The translations under genes and the position numbers were made by a program. The notes under the pieces were generated by a model. The model saw only the letters and a program-made list of their open reading frames with translations, searched no databases and was not told the DNA's origin. Of a stretch of 64,000 bases of DNA, positions 55,273-64,000 are shown piece by piece. Numbering within the stretch: position 1 is the first letter of the stretch; each line of letters starts with the position of its first letter. Source of the DNA: Piezodorus guildinii (Eukaryota; Arthropoda; Insecta; Hemiptera; Pentatomidae); assembly GCA_023052935.1 (NCBI GenBank), contig CM041292.1:148542939-148606938 (forward strand), written 5' to 3'.

Positions 55273-56112
55273 AGTAAATTAAAAATACTTATTTTTTTAA
55301 CGGAATTTTTTCACAATAGGATATGATTTTTACAGACATTCAGAAATTTAAAGCGGTCAATACAAATAAAAATCTCAAAACAAGTATCTTCTTGACGGAA
55401 TGGTGTGGTATCGGTATTATTTATGCCAAAAAGTGCATAGTTGAAATTAAGAAGAGCTAAGTTATTATTACTTTTATATTGATCTGTGTGATATCATATA
55501 AGATATTATTTTGACAATTTGAAATTTCAGTCATTCATTTAAATGTTTCAAAAGGAATTAGATTTTTAATACATATACATAGTTTCAATATGATATTTCT
55601 ATATCAGCAGATAAATCAATATTTTCATAGATACAACATAAATTTCTGGTTTAATATGTAACTACTCTAATAATCATACATTTTAATATATTTTATTTTT
55701 ATATAGCCTAAAACACACTCATAAAAATTCTAAAAGCCGTGTATTATCATATGGGTGTGGTACATTTATCCAGTTCGAATTTCCATTATCATTACCGCAT
55801 GAAAACTCAAAATAAGTTAGGTACCTACGTCCCTGGCCAATTAAGAACTTCTCAACGTCAAGAAAGTGGGTAAAGTCAACTTCAATTGAAGTCAATTAAG
55901 ACTTCATACATTCCCAGAAATTAGAAACTGCGCAGCAGTCCTCACTTTAACTACGCTCCCTTAATTCAAACTTAAGCTTTTTCCGACTTAACTATAGTTT
56001 TAACATTTGATTGATTTCGATAGCATTTGTTTGACATGTATTTCTTTATTTTATTTTATTTCCTTAACTCCAGATAAGCTTCATGATATATTTCTGTATT
56101 AACACTTGTTTT
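55273..56112. other. AT-rich sequence without recognised content
   Basis: Continuation of the pre-insertion sequence on the 3' side of J2. No gene or named repeat. Confidence 0.4.
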
Positions 56113-56821
56113 TACTTTTCCTTGCCTATATGTTAAACATATAATATAAATATATACTAAGGGAAAGCATTGCGATCGTGAAAATTTTCTAATTACAGTT
56201 TTAGGGTCCCCCTGAGTCTACATAACAAAGACGCGCAAAAAGGTCTGTGTGTGTATATATGGTAAGCCTAGCACGAAAAAAAAAGTTCCACGAAATCGAA
56301 ATTTCATTATTGAGACAACTATACGCCCAAGATATTCCAGCAACTTTTTCATAAAGATCAGCTGATCAGAAGAGCCACTTTCTACCATGCACTTTGCGCC
56401 TTTTCTTAATTTTCTCAAAAAATTAAAGATTTTGATTAAACTCGTTATATCGATGTAAAATTTAATGGGCTTTAAGCTAATATAGGATTTATTCAGATTT
56501 AAATGGAATGATAAAGCTTGAGTGCCGATATTATGATTTGCTTTCCTCCAAAGTACCTTTCATTTTGTAGACTCCAAAATAAAAACGGGTACATACAAAA
56601 TAAGTTGTAGGAATTTGTTATTTAATGAAATGAGAATACAGAAAAATATCTTTTTATATGAATTTTTTTGTTTATGAACATTATAACAGTAATATGTAAT
56701 ATACCATTGGAAAGCTTAAGATTTTAGAAAAATATTATCGCATACACAAGCTTGTAAAATTTAATATTGATTGATTGAAAGCCGAAAATGTGACTGATTC
56801 TTGTAGATAATAATGTGGTAA

Positions 56822-58342
56822 TCTATACTAATATTATAAAGCTGAAGAGTTTGTTTGAACGCGCTAATCTCAGAAACTACTGGTTCTAATTGAAAAATTA
56901 TTTTTCTGTTGGATAGTCCATTTATCGAGGAAGGCTATAGGCTATATAACATCACGCTGCGGCCAACAGGACCGAAGAATCAGTCGAAAATCTGGGAAAA
57001 AGCGGGGAAAATTTGGGAGAAAAAAAACCTCGCTTCCCAATAATTCCAACTGATTTACCTTTTATTTTTAAATAATTCAATTTATCGTTAATTTATATTT
57101 TTCCATTTAGACACGTAGGAATAGATTTACGTCGAGATCGGGTTGCGGAGAAAATCAGTATGTTCTTCTGCCACAAGAAAATAAAACTAAAAATGTCACT
57201 TACGCGGAAGTGCTTTAAAATATATTCTTTTAAAAACTTCTTAATAGCAATCATAATAACAGAAATTGATGCAGACGAAGTGATATATTTAGAATATATC
57301 AAAGAAAAGGTGACATGTACTAAGAAGGTTGAAATTTGGGTGATAAAATTCCGGTTCTGGGATACGCCGATGATTTGGTACTGCTAAAGGAAGACACGGA
57401 AACTAAACAACTAAATACAAGTCCGTTAATAAAAACCGGTAAAGAAATAGGACTCGAAATAAATACCGAAAAGACAAAATATATGATTTGTAGCAGAGGC
57501 GGTGGCGATCATAGTGATATTGATATATCAGGGTATACTTTTAAACATGTAGAGAAATTTAAGTATTTAAGTTCAACGATAACGAAAAAAAAAAAAAAAT
57601 CCAGGAGGAAATACAGTCCTGGTTAAACGCGGGAAATGCGTGTTATAATTCAGTTGCGAAATTACTTAGCTTCTGTCTAAAAACTTAACGGTTAGAATTT
57701 ATAAAACTGTTATTCTTCCGACGGTGAAACGTGGCCGCTTACATTGAAGGACGGACAACGGCTAAAGGTTTTAGAAAATAAGGTACTAAAATACTTGGTC
57801 CGAAGAGAGATGAGGCTACTGGGGAGTATAGAAGGTTACACAACGCGGAAATATTTATATCAATCTATATTATTATCTATATTGTTAAGTCATGTTTTAT
57901 TTCAAGAGAGTAATTAAAAAAATTACTATTTCTTTTGATTTATTCGAGTATAATAATCAGAACTATTATTTTAAGCATATTTAGGATTTTTATTAGCTGT
58001 ATGTCTATATTTATAATAGAAAGTACCACTCAATTTTCTGGTATCTAAAAAATTACTATGGTTGTGAGGCTAAAATTTTTCCGGGAGGCTCGTCTTACCG
58101 CCTAGATGTGCAATAAGGCAGGATTTGAAAATCTTCACCCAAAAAGTGGTTGAACAACCTAAACGTAAAATTGTCTTAATCTGATATGTATCAGCAAAGG
58201 TACAAAGATTTTATAACAAATATATTTAAGCATATTACTGTTGTGCTGATAGTTGATATTTATTAGAGCCGATCTCACCATAAACGCACATAAAATAATA
58301 CGAAATGCAATATTCGCAACCAATGCTGCGTGACACAGCTAG
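56822..58342 (+). mobile_element. Helitron-type element, plus strand, carrying an RT fragment
   Basis: It starts TCTATACTAATATTATAAAG and ends GCTGCGTGACACAGCTAG, with A before and T after, no target duplication and a small hairpin (GCTGCG-TGA-CACAGC, one mismatch) against the CTAG. Internal motifs such as TTTATCGAGGAAGGCTATAGG and TTACCGCCTAGATGTGCAATAAG are characteristic, and the second also occurs at 27972-28062. No helicase frame is present. An RTE-type RT fragment occupies its centre. Confidence 0.7.
57288..57855 (+). pseudogene. RTE-type RT fragment inside the Helitron
   Basis: Homologous to 37824-38410 of the larger RTE-type copy. It starts near LEYIKEKVTCTKK, has the catalytic box TACGCCGATGAT (YADD) at 57363-57374, KTGKEIGLEINTEKTKYM and DISGYTFKHVEKFKYL, then decays through TGGCCGCTTACATTGAAGG to GGTCCGAAGAGAGATGAGG. 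It is truncated on both sides without a 3' simple repeat. Either the Helitron captured it or it inserted and was trimmed. Confidence 0.7.
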
Positions 58343-58480
58343 TATTTAATAAAACGCATATTTCTATTGAACCTTTAAGTAATTATTTAACAATTGATTT
58401 TCATCTCTAAGTTTATTTAAAATTCTTAAATTGATTCAGACAACGGATGTAAGTGAAAGTCCTATGTTGCTCACACCTGA

Positions 58481-59454
58481 TTTATTGTTCTTTTTAACTG
58501 ACTATTAAACCCATTCAACCACATTAAACTGACACATTAAACACATTCTAAAACCTACATGATCTCTCCTTTGCACATTTTTATTAAATAACCGTTTAGC
58601 TTAAGAATAAATATTATTTCAATTTAGAAAAAACAAATTTGAGTAACTACTATAAATACTTGAATTACTTTATAGCTAATTTTGTATTTTTTTTTAACTT
58701 TTTTTTTCCCCTCATGAATTGCACCTATAGCTTAAGATATAAAATTCGCTGGTCATATATTTTATTAAACATATTACTTTAAAAGAAATAAGATGTTGAA
58801 AGCTTGCAAGGGCCTTTTTTTTTAATTGTATGAGTCCTTGCACTATAAACGGATTACTTAAAATGTACAATATTTATTTATAACACATCAGAGAGAAAGG
58901 TAAATATTCCTACTCCTATCAAAATTAATGAAAAAATTATTATAAGAAAGTTATGTTTCTTGGAATAAGATTATCACTCTTATTTCCTAACTTTATTAGA
59001 CTTAAATGAAATTTTGTTCAATGATTTTGAGATCCCCTGATTTTGGGAAGTAGTTGTAAGAACAAACTCAAGGAGGGTCCATCCCATTAACTCCGGCTGT
59101 AATAATCCCTAATCTCATTTCAGGGGATTAGCCGGGAAATTGGGTCGGTGATGTCTTCATATCGGGTGCCTTCCCCAGGGTACGGGGTGTCCAAGCCTTT
59201 CCAAAACCTCTTTCCAAACTGGAGCTGGCACCGGGCAATCGATTCCGTGCTGGAAGTTCTCTGCCTCAATTTCTGTCAAAGAGATCCAATAATAGCTAGG
59301 CAATTGGAAACTTAATTGCCCAAAATGGGAAGAATACTTTTCAGAAGAGTGACGGAATCGGGGTTGAAATTATACGACCTATTACTCTTTCAACCCTCGT
59401 TTACCTTTAATTTAAATTTAGGTCGTACAAGTAAATTTTAAAATCTCTAAAAAT
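58481..59454. other. Non-repetitive stretch with GC-richer island
   Basis: About 59050-59350 is GC-richer. After TCTCATTTCAG (ending at 59123) a frame stays open for 63 codons to a TAA at 59313 (GISREIGSVMSSYRVP...). No matching donor was identified and the product is not recognised, so this is at most a weak terminal-exon candidate. Confidence 0.3.
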
Positions 59455-59830
59455 ATGATCCGCTCAACACATGACTTTCACTGACCTTCGTGGTTAAAAC
59501 CAATTTCAGAATGTTTTTAGTAAAGTTATAATTGAAAAAAAGGTTAAAGAATAACATAAAGTTTCGATAGAAACCTATATTTCAGATTAAATAATCTAGC
59601 AACGCTACAATCTCTTAGTTTAACCCTCTTTTCATCACTCTCAGTTACCTTATACAGCTTTGCATATAAGGTAACATTTATTTCTAAAATCTATATTATT
59701 CATCTATAGTACACTTACTATTCTTATATTCAATAAATAAATAAAATTAATCTAAAAGAATATTTTTGATCTTTTTTTCATTAGTTGCTTATCAAATTCG
59801 TTCAACTAGTATTGTTTTCTCAATACTAAA
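59455..59830 (-). mobile_element. F1 right-half fragment
   Basis: The reverse complement carries, in order, the motif CAACTAATGAAAAA near GAACGAATTTGATAAG, ATAGATGAATAATATAGATTTTAG, TTTCTATCGAAACT and the terminal GTCAGTGAAAGTCATGTGTTGAGCG. It has small rearrangements compared with other F1 copies. Confidence 0.65.
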
Positions 59831-60424
59831 AATAAAATCGTAACTTTGAATAAAAGTGTTCTCATAGAAACATTTTTTTTTCATTTTTTTCCTTCTTTGA
59901 ATCAAAAACAATTCACAAATGACAGTAACTTTACTTTTTGCATGTAGCATTAAAGGGCCACAAAATGAACTTTATGCGGTTTTGGGCTAAGATCTGAGGG
60001 CTCCTTCAATTGCAGATTGTGAATAGGGAGGGACCAATCGTTGGACCTCGTTGCAGTGGGCTGAGACTGTTCCAATCCAGTCCCATTTCCTCGGCGACCA
60101 CGTCTACTAATGAGTAACAAATTTTGCTGATTAAAAAAACTTGGATGCCGTTTAATAATGACTGGACACCATTTTCCGTTCAGTGCGCTAAGTGTAGAAA
60201 AGTTGCGAGCCATGCAACAGGGACGAGCAAAGAATGGTTTTGTACATGATCTCTTTCAGTCAAAGAGGTAAACTTGATGATAATATTACATGGTTAAATC
60301 CTAACATATTTTGCATTACACTTATGATTCTTCTGCTACAAATTGTGTATCGATATCGATGTATAATATGTTTTCATAGTTTAATGAATAAACCCTAACA
60401 GCAGTTTTTTCTTACCTTTCTGGA
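59831..60424. other. Unassigned stretch with an 87-codon minus-strand frame
   Basis: The frame at 59950-60213 (-) includes MARNFSTLSALNGKWCPVII and is Pro/Arg-rich; I recognise no family. It lies downstream of the RT fragment at 60425-60712 on the same strand and may be part of the same decayed element. Confidence 0.25.
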
Positions 60425-60712
60425 ACTAATAAACTGTCCCCTTTGTTTTCTAAGGATTCACTTATATAATTTACCACTTCATCTCTACAGCTGTGTTTTG
60501 ACTGGTATTTTGTGGTCTTTGAGAACATTATTGGCATTTGAGCTGCTTCATCTGCAAAAGCTGGCACTGGAGCCTTGGCTTACATGTTCCCAACGATGTT
60601 AGAAGTATAAATCGAATGCAATATAGTGAGCAGTACTGCTCCTTGTGGAACAACACATGTAAGATCTACCGAACCGGAGAGCTGTTCCGCAAATTTATAG
60701 CTAAATAGCAAT
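60425..60712 (-). pseudogene. Reverse-transcriptase fragment, Jockey/I type
   Basis: On the minus strand, in one frame apart from a single stop, it reads YKFAEQLSGSVDLT, VVPQGAVLLTILHSIYTSNI and PVPAFADEAAQMP. These correspond to the GVPQGSVLGP and YADD regions of the RT palm; the second catalytic Asp is Glu (FADE). Too short to assign a clade. A TA array follows on the high-coordinate side. Confidence 0.6.

Positions 60713-60718
<6 letters not shown>

Positions 60719-60777
<59 letters not shown>
60719..60777. repeat. (TA)n microsatellite, about 59 bp
   Basis: An uninterrupted TA array. Confidence 0.95.
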
Positions 60778-60780
<3 letters not shown>

Positions 60781-61540
60781 GTTCCGGGCACCTTTTGTTT
60801 TTTAATAATTTATTCGTCTTTAAATTAAACAAACTCAATTATAAAACCTGATTCCATGGGTAGGAAGTTATAACATCTTAACTGCTGCTAATAGTGATTA
60901 AACTATTCTAAATGTAACAGATGAGCTTCATCTGATGCAGGAAATGATATGGATTTACAATCTAACATGTTTCATATGCAAACGGCTTTCTGAAACTGGT
61001 TCAATTTGATTGAAGGTTAAATCGGTTTTGTATGATTGGTATTCATGGTATTAATAAAGGCGGGGGAACGATATGACTAACTAAATGATTGCACATGGAT
61101 CAAATGTGTGAAACGGAATGTTAGCTTAATAGTAAGCAAATCTGTATTTTACCAGCTAAGCTCAAAGAGTTGCAATTTAGTCAATCAGTATACAAATTAT
61201 TATATTATAATCAGCATACAAATCATTATATTATGCACTTATATTTTTACCTGAAGAAGAGAATGTACATGCATTAAAAATAATAATAACTTCACTTCGT
61301 TGTCAGTTGTATACGCTAAACGCATAGCTTTCATAGACGTTTAGTGCATTATTTACGACAGAACTTCACATAATTTCAGAACTAGGTAATTTTTTCTAAT
61401 TTTTAATGAAGGGTCGTGAGCTCAGTATGTATATAAAATAGTTGTATAATATGAACTGTTTTTTAAGATTTGTCATTAGAATCCTGAGGCAGTCTCACTT
61501 GTCCCATCTTTATGGCTATTTAAAGTGGCTTTTTCCTTAA
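60778..61540. other. AT-rich sequence without recognised content
   Basis: Nothing recognisable. Confidence 0.4.
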
Positions 61541-61544
61541 ACCC

Positions 61545-61830
61545 GTGGACAATATTTCTTCGGAACATTCCTACACCAATCCATCAACCCTCCCCAGCAC
61601 CCTCTCTATATATCTTCTGCAGTTAAAACTATCAATACATTCACAAGAAACTAGATCCCGACATTCCGACCTTTATATCCCTTCCCACCGGACTAAAACA
61701 TATGAAAGTTCCTTTCTAGCTCGTTCCACCAGTTTTTGGAATTCTCTCCCTTCAAACATCCGTTGATCGACCTCTCTTTCAAATACCACCTGTTTCAGTA
61801 TCTCCTCACATCCCATACTAATACCAATTG
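61545..61830 (+). pseudogene. C-terminal fragment of a non-LTR retrotransposon ORF2
   Basis: The frame includes ETRSRHSDLYIPSHRTKTYE and SSFLARSTSFWNSLPSNIR, the characteristic C-terminal end of Jockey- and CR1-like polyproteins (RT+SY++SF..R....WNSLP..I+). A stop ends it at 61764, although the next frame may extend the relic. It differs from the J1 and J2 C-termini, so it is a further family. Confidence 0.6.
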
Positions 61831-61889
61831 TACTGTTAGTTTTTCTTTTTTTTTTGTTAATTTTCTTTTATTTTAATCATAATTTTTTT

Positions 61890-62049
61890 TTGAGGGAAGT
61901 TGGTTGAGGGTGCAGTCAATTTAGCGCACAATTAAGCGTAAACTTAATTTATAATAATAAATTAGTTTACGCTTAATTGTGCGATAAATTGACTGCACCC
62001 TCAACCAACTTCTCTCATATATATACACACTGTCAACCATTGTCACTTG
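61890..62049 (+). mobile_element. Hairpin-tail element, copy 2 (160 bp)
   Basis: 61892-62016 is a nearly perfect palindrome: arms of 52 bp (61892-61943 and 61965-62016) differ at two positions. The arms begin GAGGGAAGTTGGTTGAGGGTG, recognisably the same as copy 1. A 33-nt tail follows (62017-62049, containing ACTGTCAACCATTGTCAC). The 14-bp direct repeat ATCATAATTTTTTT lies at 61876-61889 and 62050-62063. Copy 1 has the same tail length and a 13-bp repeat. Confidence 0.75.
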
Positions 62050-62225
62050 ATCATAATTTTTTTAATTTTATTTCATTTTATCGTCACCAAATGTATTAAT
62101 TTCCCTTCTTTTTTTTTCCTTATTGATTTTTTAAATTGGCCTGATGTAGATATTATATTATGTCAAATTTTATTTTACTCTTAAGGTACTTAGTCCCAAA
62201 ATAGAGTTTTTTCTCTTCTTTCTTC

Positions 62226-62463
62226 TTCTTCATGGAGGCTGAATGAAGAATTAGGCTGAGATCACACTCAGCCGCCAGGATTTTCCCCATTTTCTGGTAC
62301 CCACTTTATAGAAGCTAAGTCTTCCCCAGGAGTGTCTCCATGCCCTAGTGTCGCTCCCAGGACAAAAGACAAGAACATTACTATTCTTCTACATCCGAGA
62401 AACGAACCCAAGGCTCGAAGAGCAGTAGATTAATTAATGCTATCTTCTCCAGACCAAGCTGCT
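62226..62463 (-). repeat. SINE-A copy, reverse orientation
   Basis: The reverse complement gives a tRNA-like head (CTTGGTCTGGAGAAGATAG, B box GGGTTCGTTTCTC), the body GAGCGACACTAGGGCATGGAG, the segment CTATAAAGTGGGTACC and CTGGCGGCTGAGTGTGATC. It is colinear with the copy at 30005-30300. Confidence 0.75.
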
Positions 62464-63180
62464 TCCTCTTAGTAAACAATTATCTTGAATAATTTCGGAT
62501 GATTAATTTCAATAATTACCCATGGCATTACATATTTTGAAACTTCTTTTTAAATAGGTAAACCATGACAAATAATAATTGATAATTAAATTATTTCGAG
62601 CGTTTTATGGTTACTTATTTTGCACCCACTTAAGTTCTATAGCGAATTTTGATTTTTACCCTACCATTGATTTCCCAAGTTCAATTAATCTCGATGACAG
62701 TCTCTCACTCAATCATTCTCCGTAACTGAACCCAATTCCCCGCTCCGGGTGGAAGTGCAGAAGCTGTATCGTCGCAAACCCCCGAGGAGGTTTCATTTAC
62801 TAACCGAACTTCATCAGCTCTTTGTGCCACGTAGATAGATCATAAATAACCCGATAGAGTTGGTAAACAGAGCACGTAGCCGTCCGCAAATTCCCTCCCT
62901 CGCCCCTTCCCCTCACTCCGCTGCCCTCCACCATTAGCCTTCCATCCTTTCTATTAGTCTTCCGTCAAAGTTGTCTCATTTCCTCAACTCATCGTATACC
63001 CGCAATAGGCCAAGTTCTGTATGGTCGTTATGAAATCACCAGTTGAATCGGAAACGGTCATTTGTGAATATGGATCAATAAATGGCACTTTGTGGTACTA
63101 TAACTTTAAAGCTATTCATTAGCTACATTAAGCTAAATTTATTACGTAGTCTAAAGCTGTTCTGTGGGCATGAGATTTTT
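62464..63180. other. Non-repetitive stretch with GC-rich island
   Basis: About 62690-63010 is among the GC-richest parts of the window (CCCTCGCCCCTTCCCCTCACTCCGCTGCCC near 62900). It contains no supported exon or repeat. Confidence 0.3.
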
Positions 63181-63185
63181 TTTTT

Positions 63186-63318
63186 ATTTATAGTAATTTA
63201 AAACTGTATTAAACAACACAAGGAGTAAATATGCAGAATGGAAAAAAAAAAATCATGAAAATGTCTTGATAAAGAACTACCCTGTGGTAGCACTTCACTA
63301 ATTATTTTAAGACAGTAG
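63186..63318 (-). mobile_element. F1-related family, internal fragment
   Basis: TTTAAAACTGTATTAAACAACAC and GAACTACCCTGTGGTAGCAC match 42350-42460 in the same orientation. No head or terminus is present. Confidence 0.5.
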
Positions 63319-63321
63319 GTC

Positions 63322-63528
63322 CCGAGGTCACCTTCTTTTCAGTTGCCTCGGAGGGTTATCAGGAATATCTAAGGAAAATAAATATGGAGGAGTTGATTTG
63401 TGACAAAATAAGGGGCATTCAGGATTTTACGAAGGATATTAGATTGTAATGATTAGATGCAGGAGGAATTAGATGGTTTCATAGAGTCCCTAAGCCCGAT
63501 TCCATATGTCCAAATAGGTCTGATAGGT
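63322..63528 (-). pseudogene. Jockey-type ORF2 3'-end fragment
   Basis: CACCTTCTTTTCAGTTGCCTCGGAGGGTTATCAGGAATAT and AAGGGGCATTCAGGATTTTACG parallel the fragment at 47280-47665, the reverse of the J2 C-terminal coding region. Confidence 0.55.
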
Positions 63529-63529
63529 A

Positions 63530-64000
63530 CGACTTTCACTTACTATCGTTGTTAAAATCAATTCAAGAATTTTTAAATACGTTTAAAGATACAAATAAGT
63601 TGTTAAAGAATTATTTTGAATTTCAATAGAAACCTGTGTTTAAAAAGTGCATTAAAAACACTTTTCCCATTTAGTTGTAAATCATATTCGCTCAACTTGC
63701 ATATTTACCCGTTATTTATCAATGCTAATAAGACGATGTTCCAAATATTTGGAAATCTACAAAATTAAAGGTACTTTAAATGAAGAAAATTGAATATATC
63801 GCCTTTTAAGCCCTGTCATACTATTTCAATCATAATGAAACCTACATGATATTAAAGCCTCTCCAATTTACATCGATATAGGGAGTTTATTTAAAATCGT
63901 TAAAGTCGTTTTCGAGGAAATCATAAAAAGGTGACAAAAGGATGGTTTATAGTGACTCTTCTGTTAAGCTGTTTTTAATGAAAAAGTTTTGTTATGTCTC
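63530..64000 (-). mobile_element. F1 element, runs off the window edge
   Basis: The reversed right end (ACGACTTTCACTTAC) begins at 63529-63543 and the reversed F1 body follows in order (AAACCTGTGTTT, TATTTACCCGTTATTTATCAATGC, AAATTAAAGGTACTTTA, CCTACATGATATTAAAGCC, TTTTCGAGGAAATC). The head lies beyond position 64000. Confidence 0.75.

Larger units (their letters stand above)
56114..58480 (+). mobile_element. F1 element split by a Helitron
   Basis: The left part (56114-56821) has a diverged head (ACTTTTCCTTGCC...ACTAAGGGAAAG), the (TG)n stretch and the body up to GATAATAATGTGGTAA. The right part (58343-58480) resumes with TATTTAATAAAACGC and ends ATGTAAGTGAAAGTCCTATGTTGCTCACACCTGA. The intervening 1521 bp are a plus-strand Helitron. 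Confidence 0.8.

Overview
The window is eukaryotic, AT-rich and dominated by transposable elements, with no bacterial-type genes. The mix of Jockey-type, I-type and RTE-type non-LTR retrotransposons, tRNA-headed SINEs, Helitrons, a hAT element and long (TA)n tracts suggests an insect genome. A hemipteroid insect is my guess, at low confidence. Only one piece of ordinary host coding sequence is supported: a 93-bp internal exon at 49341-49433 (+). The window therefore looks like intron or intergenic sequence of a host gene that has filled up with repeats.

Family names used below. 'F1' is a roughly 0.75-1.3 kb non-coding element, present in more than a dozen full or partial copies. It starts with a palindromic head (ACTTTCACTTAC, about 8 bp, then GTAAGGGAAAGT), contains a TG-rich stretch, and ends with GTAAGTGAAAGT-CGTGTGTTG-CGCACCAGA. 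'Hairpin-tail' is a short element made of a long near-perfect inverted repeat plus a 33-nt 3' tail. 'SINE-A' is a roughly 300-bp tRNA-headed repeat.

Layout. 0.5-2 kb: an F1 copy with another F1 inserted head-on. 3.4-4.3 kb: a broken Jockey gag (-). 6.1-6.4 kb: SINE-A. 7.1-11.1 kb: a decayed I-type retrotransposon (-) with gag, endonuclease, linker, RNase H and C-terminal Cys/His region but no reverse transcriptase, interrupted by a hAT element with an 8-bp target duplication. 12-20 kb: F1 and Jockey 3' fragments, a degenerate tandem repeat, and a second I-type gag relic (-). 22.4-25.5 kb: F1 split by a minus-strand Helitron that itself contains another F1. 27.8-30.5 kb: fragments of Jockey, Helitron, F1, SINE-A and RTE. 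32.3-36.9 kb: a nearly intact Jockey-type retrotransposon (J1) with a target duplication. 37.4-38.7 kb: an RTE-type fragment. 44.5-45.6 kb: F1 split by a hairpin-tail element. 46-49.2 kb: RTE and Jockey fragments. 49.3 kb: host exon. 50.2-55.3 kb: a second, older Jockey-type element (J2). 56.1-58.5 kb: F1 split by a plus-strand Helitron that contains an RTE reverse-transcriptase fragment. 59-64 kb: F1 pieces, two further RT fragments, a second complete hairpin-tail element and SINE-A.

In J1 and J2, ORF1 is a zinc-knuckle nucleic-acid-binding (gag-like) protein and ORF2 is an endonuclease plus reverse transcriptase. Together they would carry out target-primed reverse transcription, and their machinery could also mobilise SINEs or other poly(A)- or tail-bearing short elements. 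F1, SINE-A, the Helitron and hAT copies and the hairpin-tail elements show no intact coding capacity, so they would depend on enzymes encoded elsewhere. Family assignments rest on motifs recognised by eye; no database search was run.
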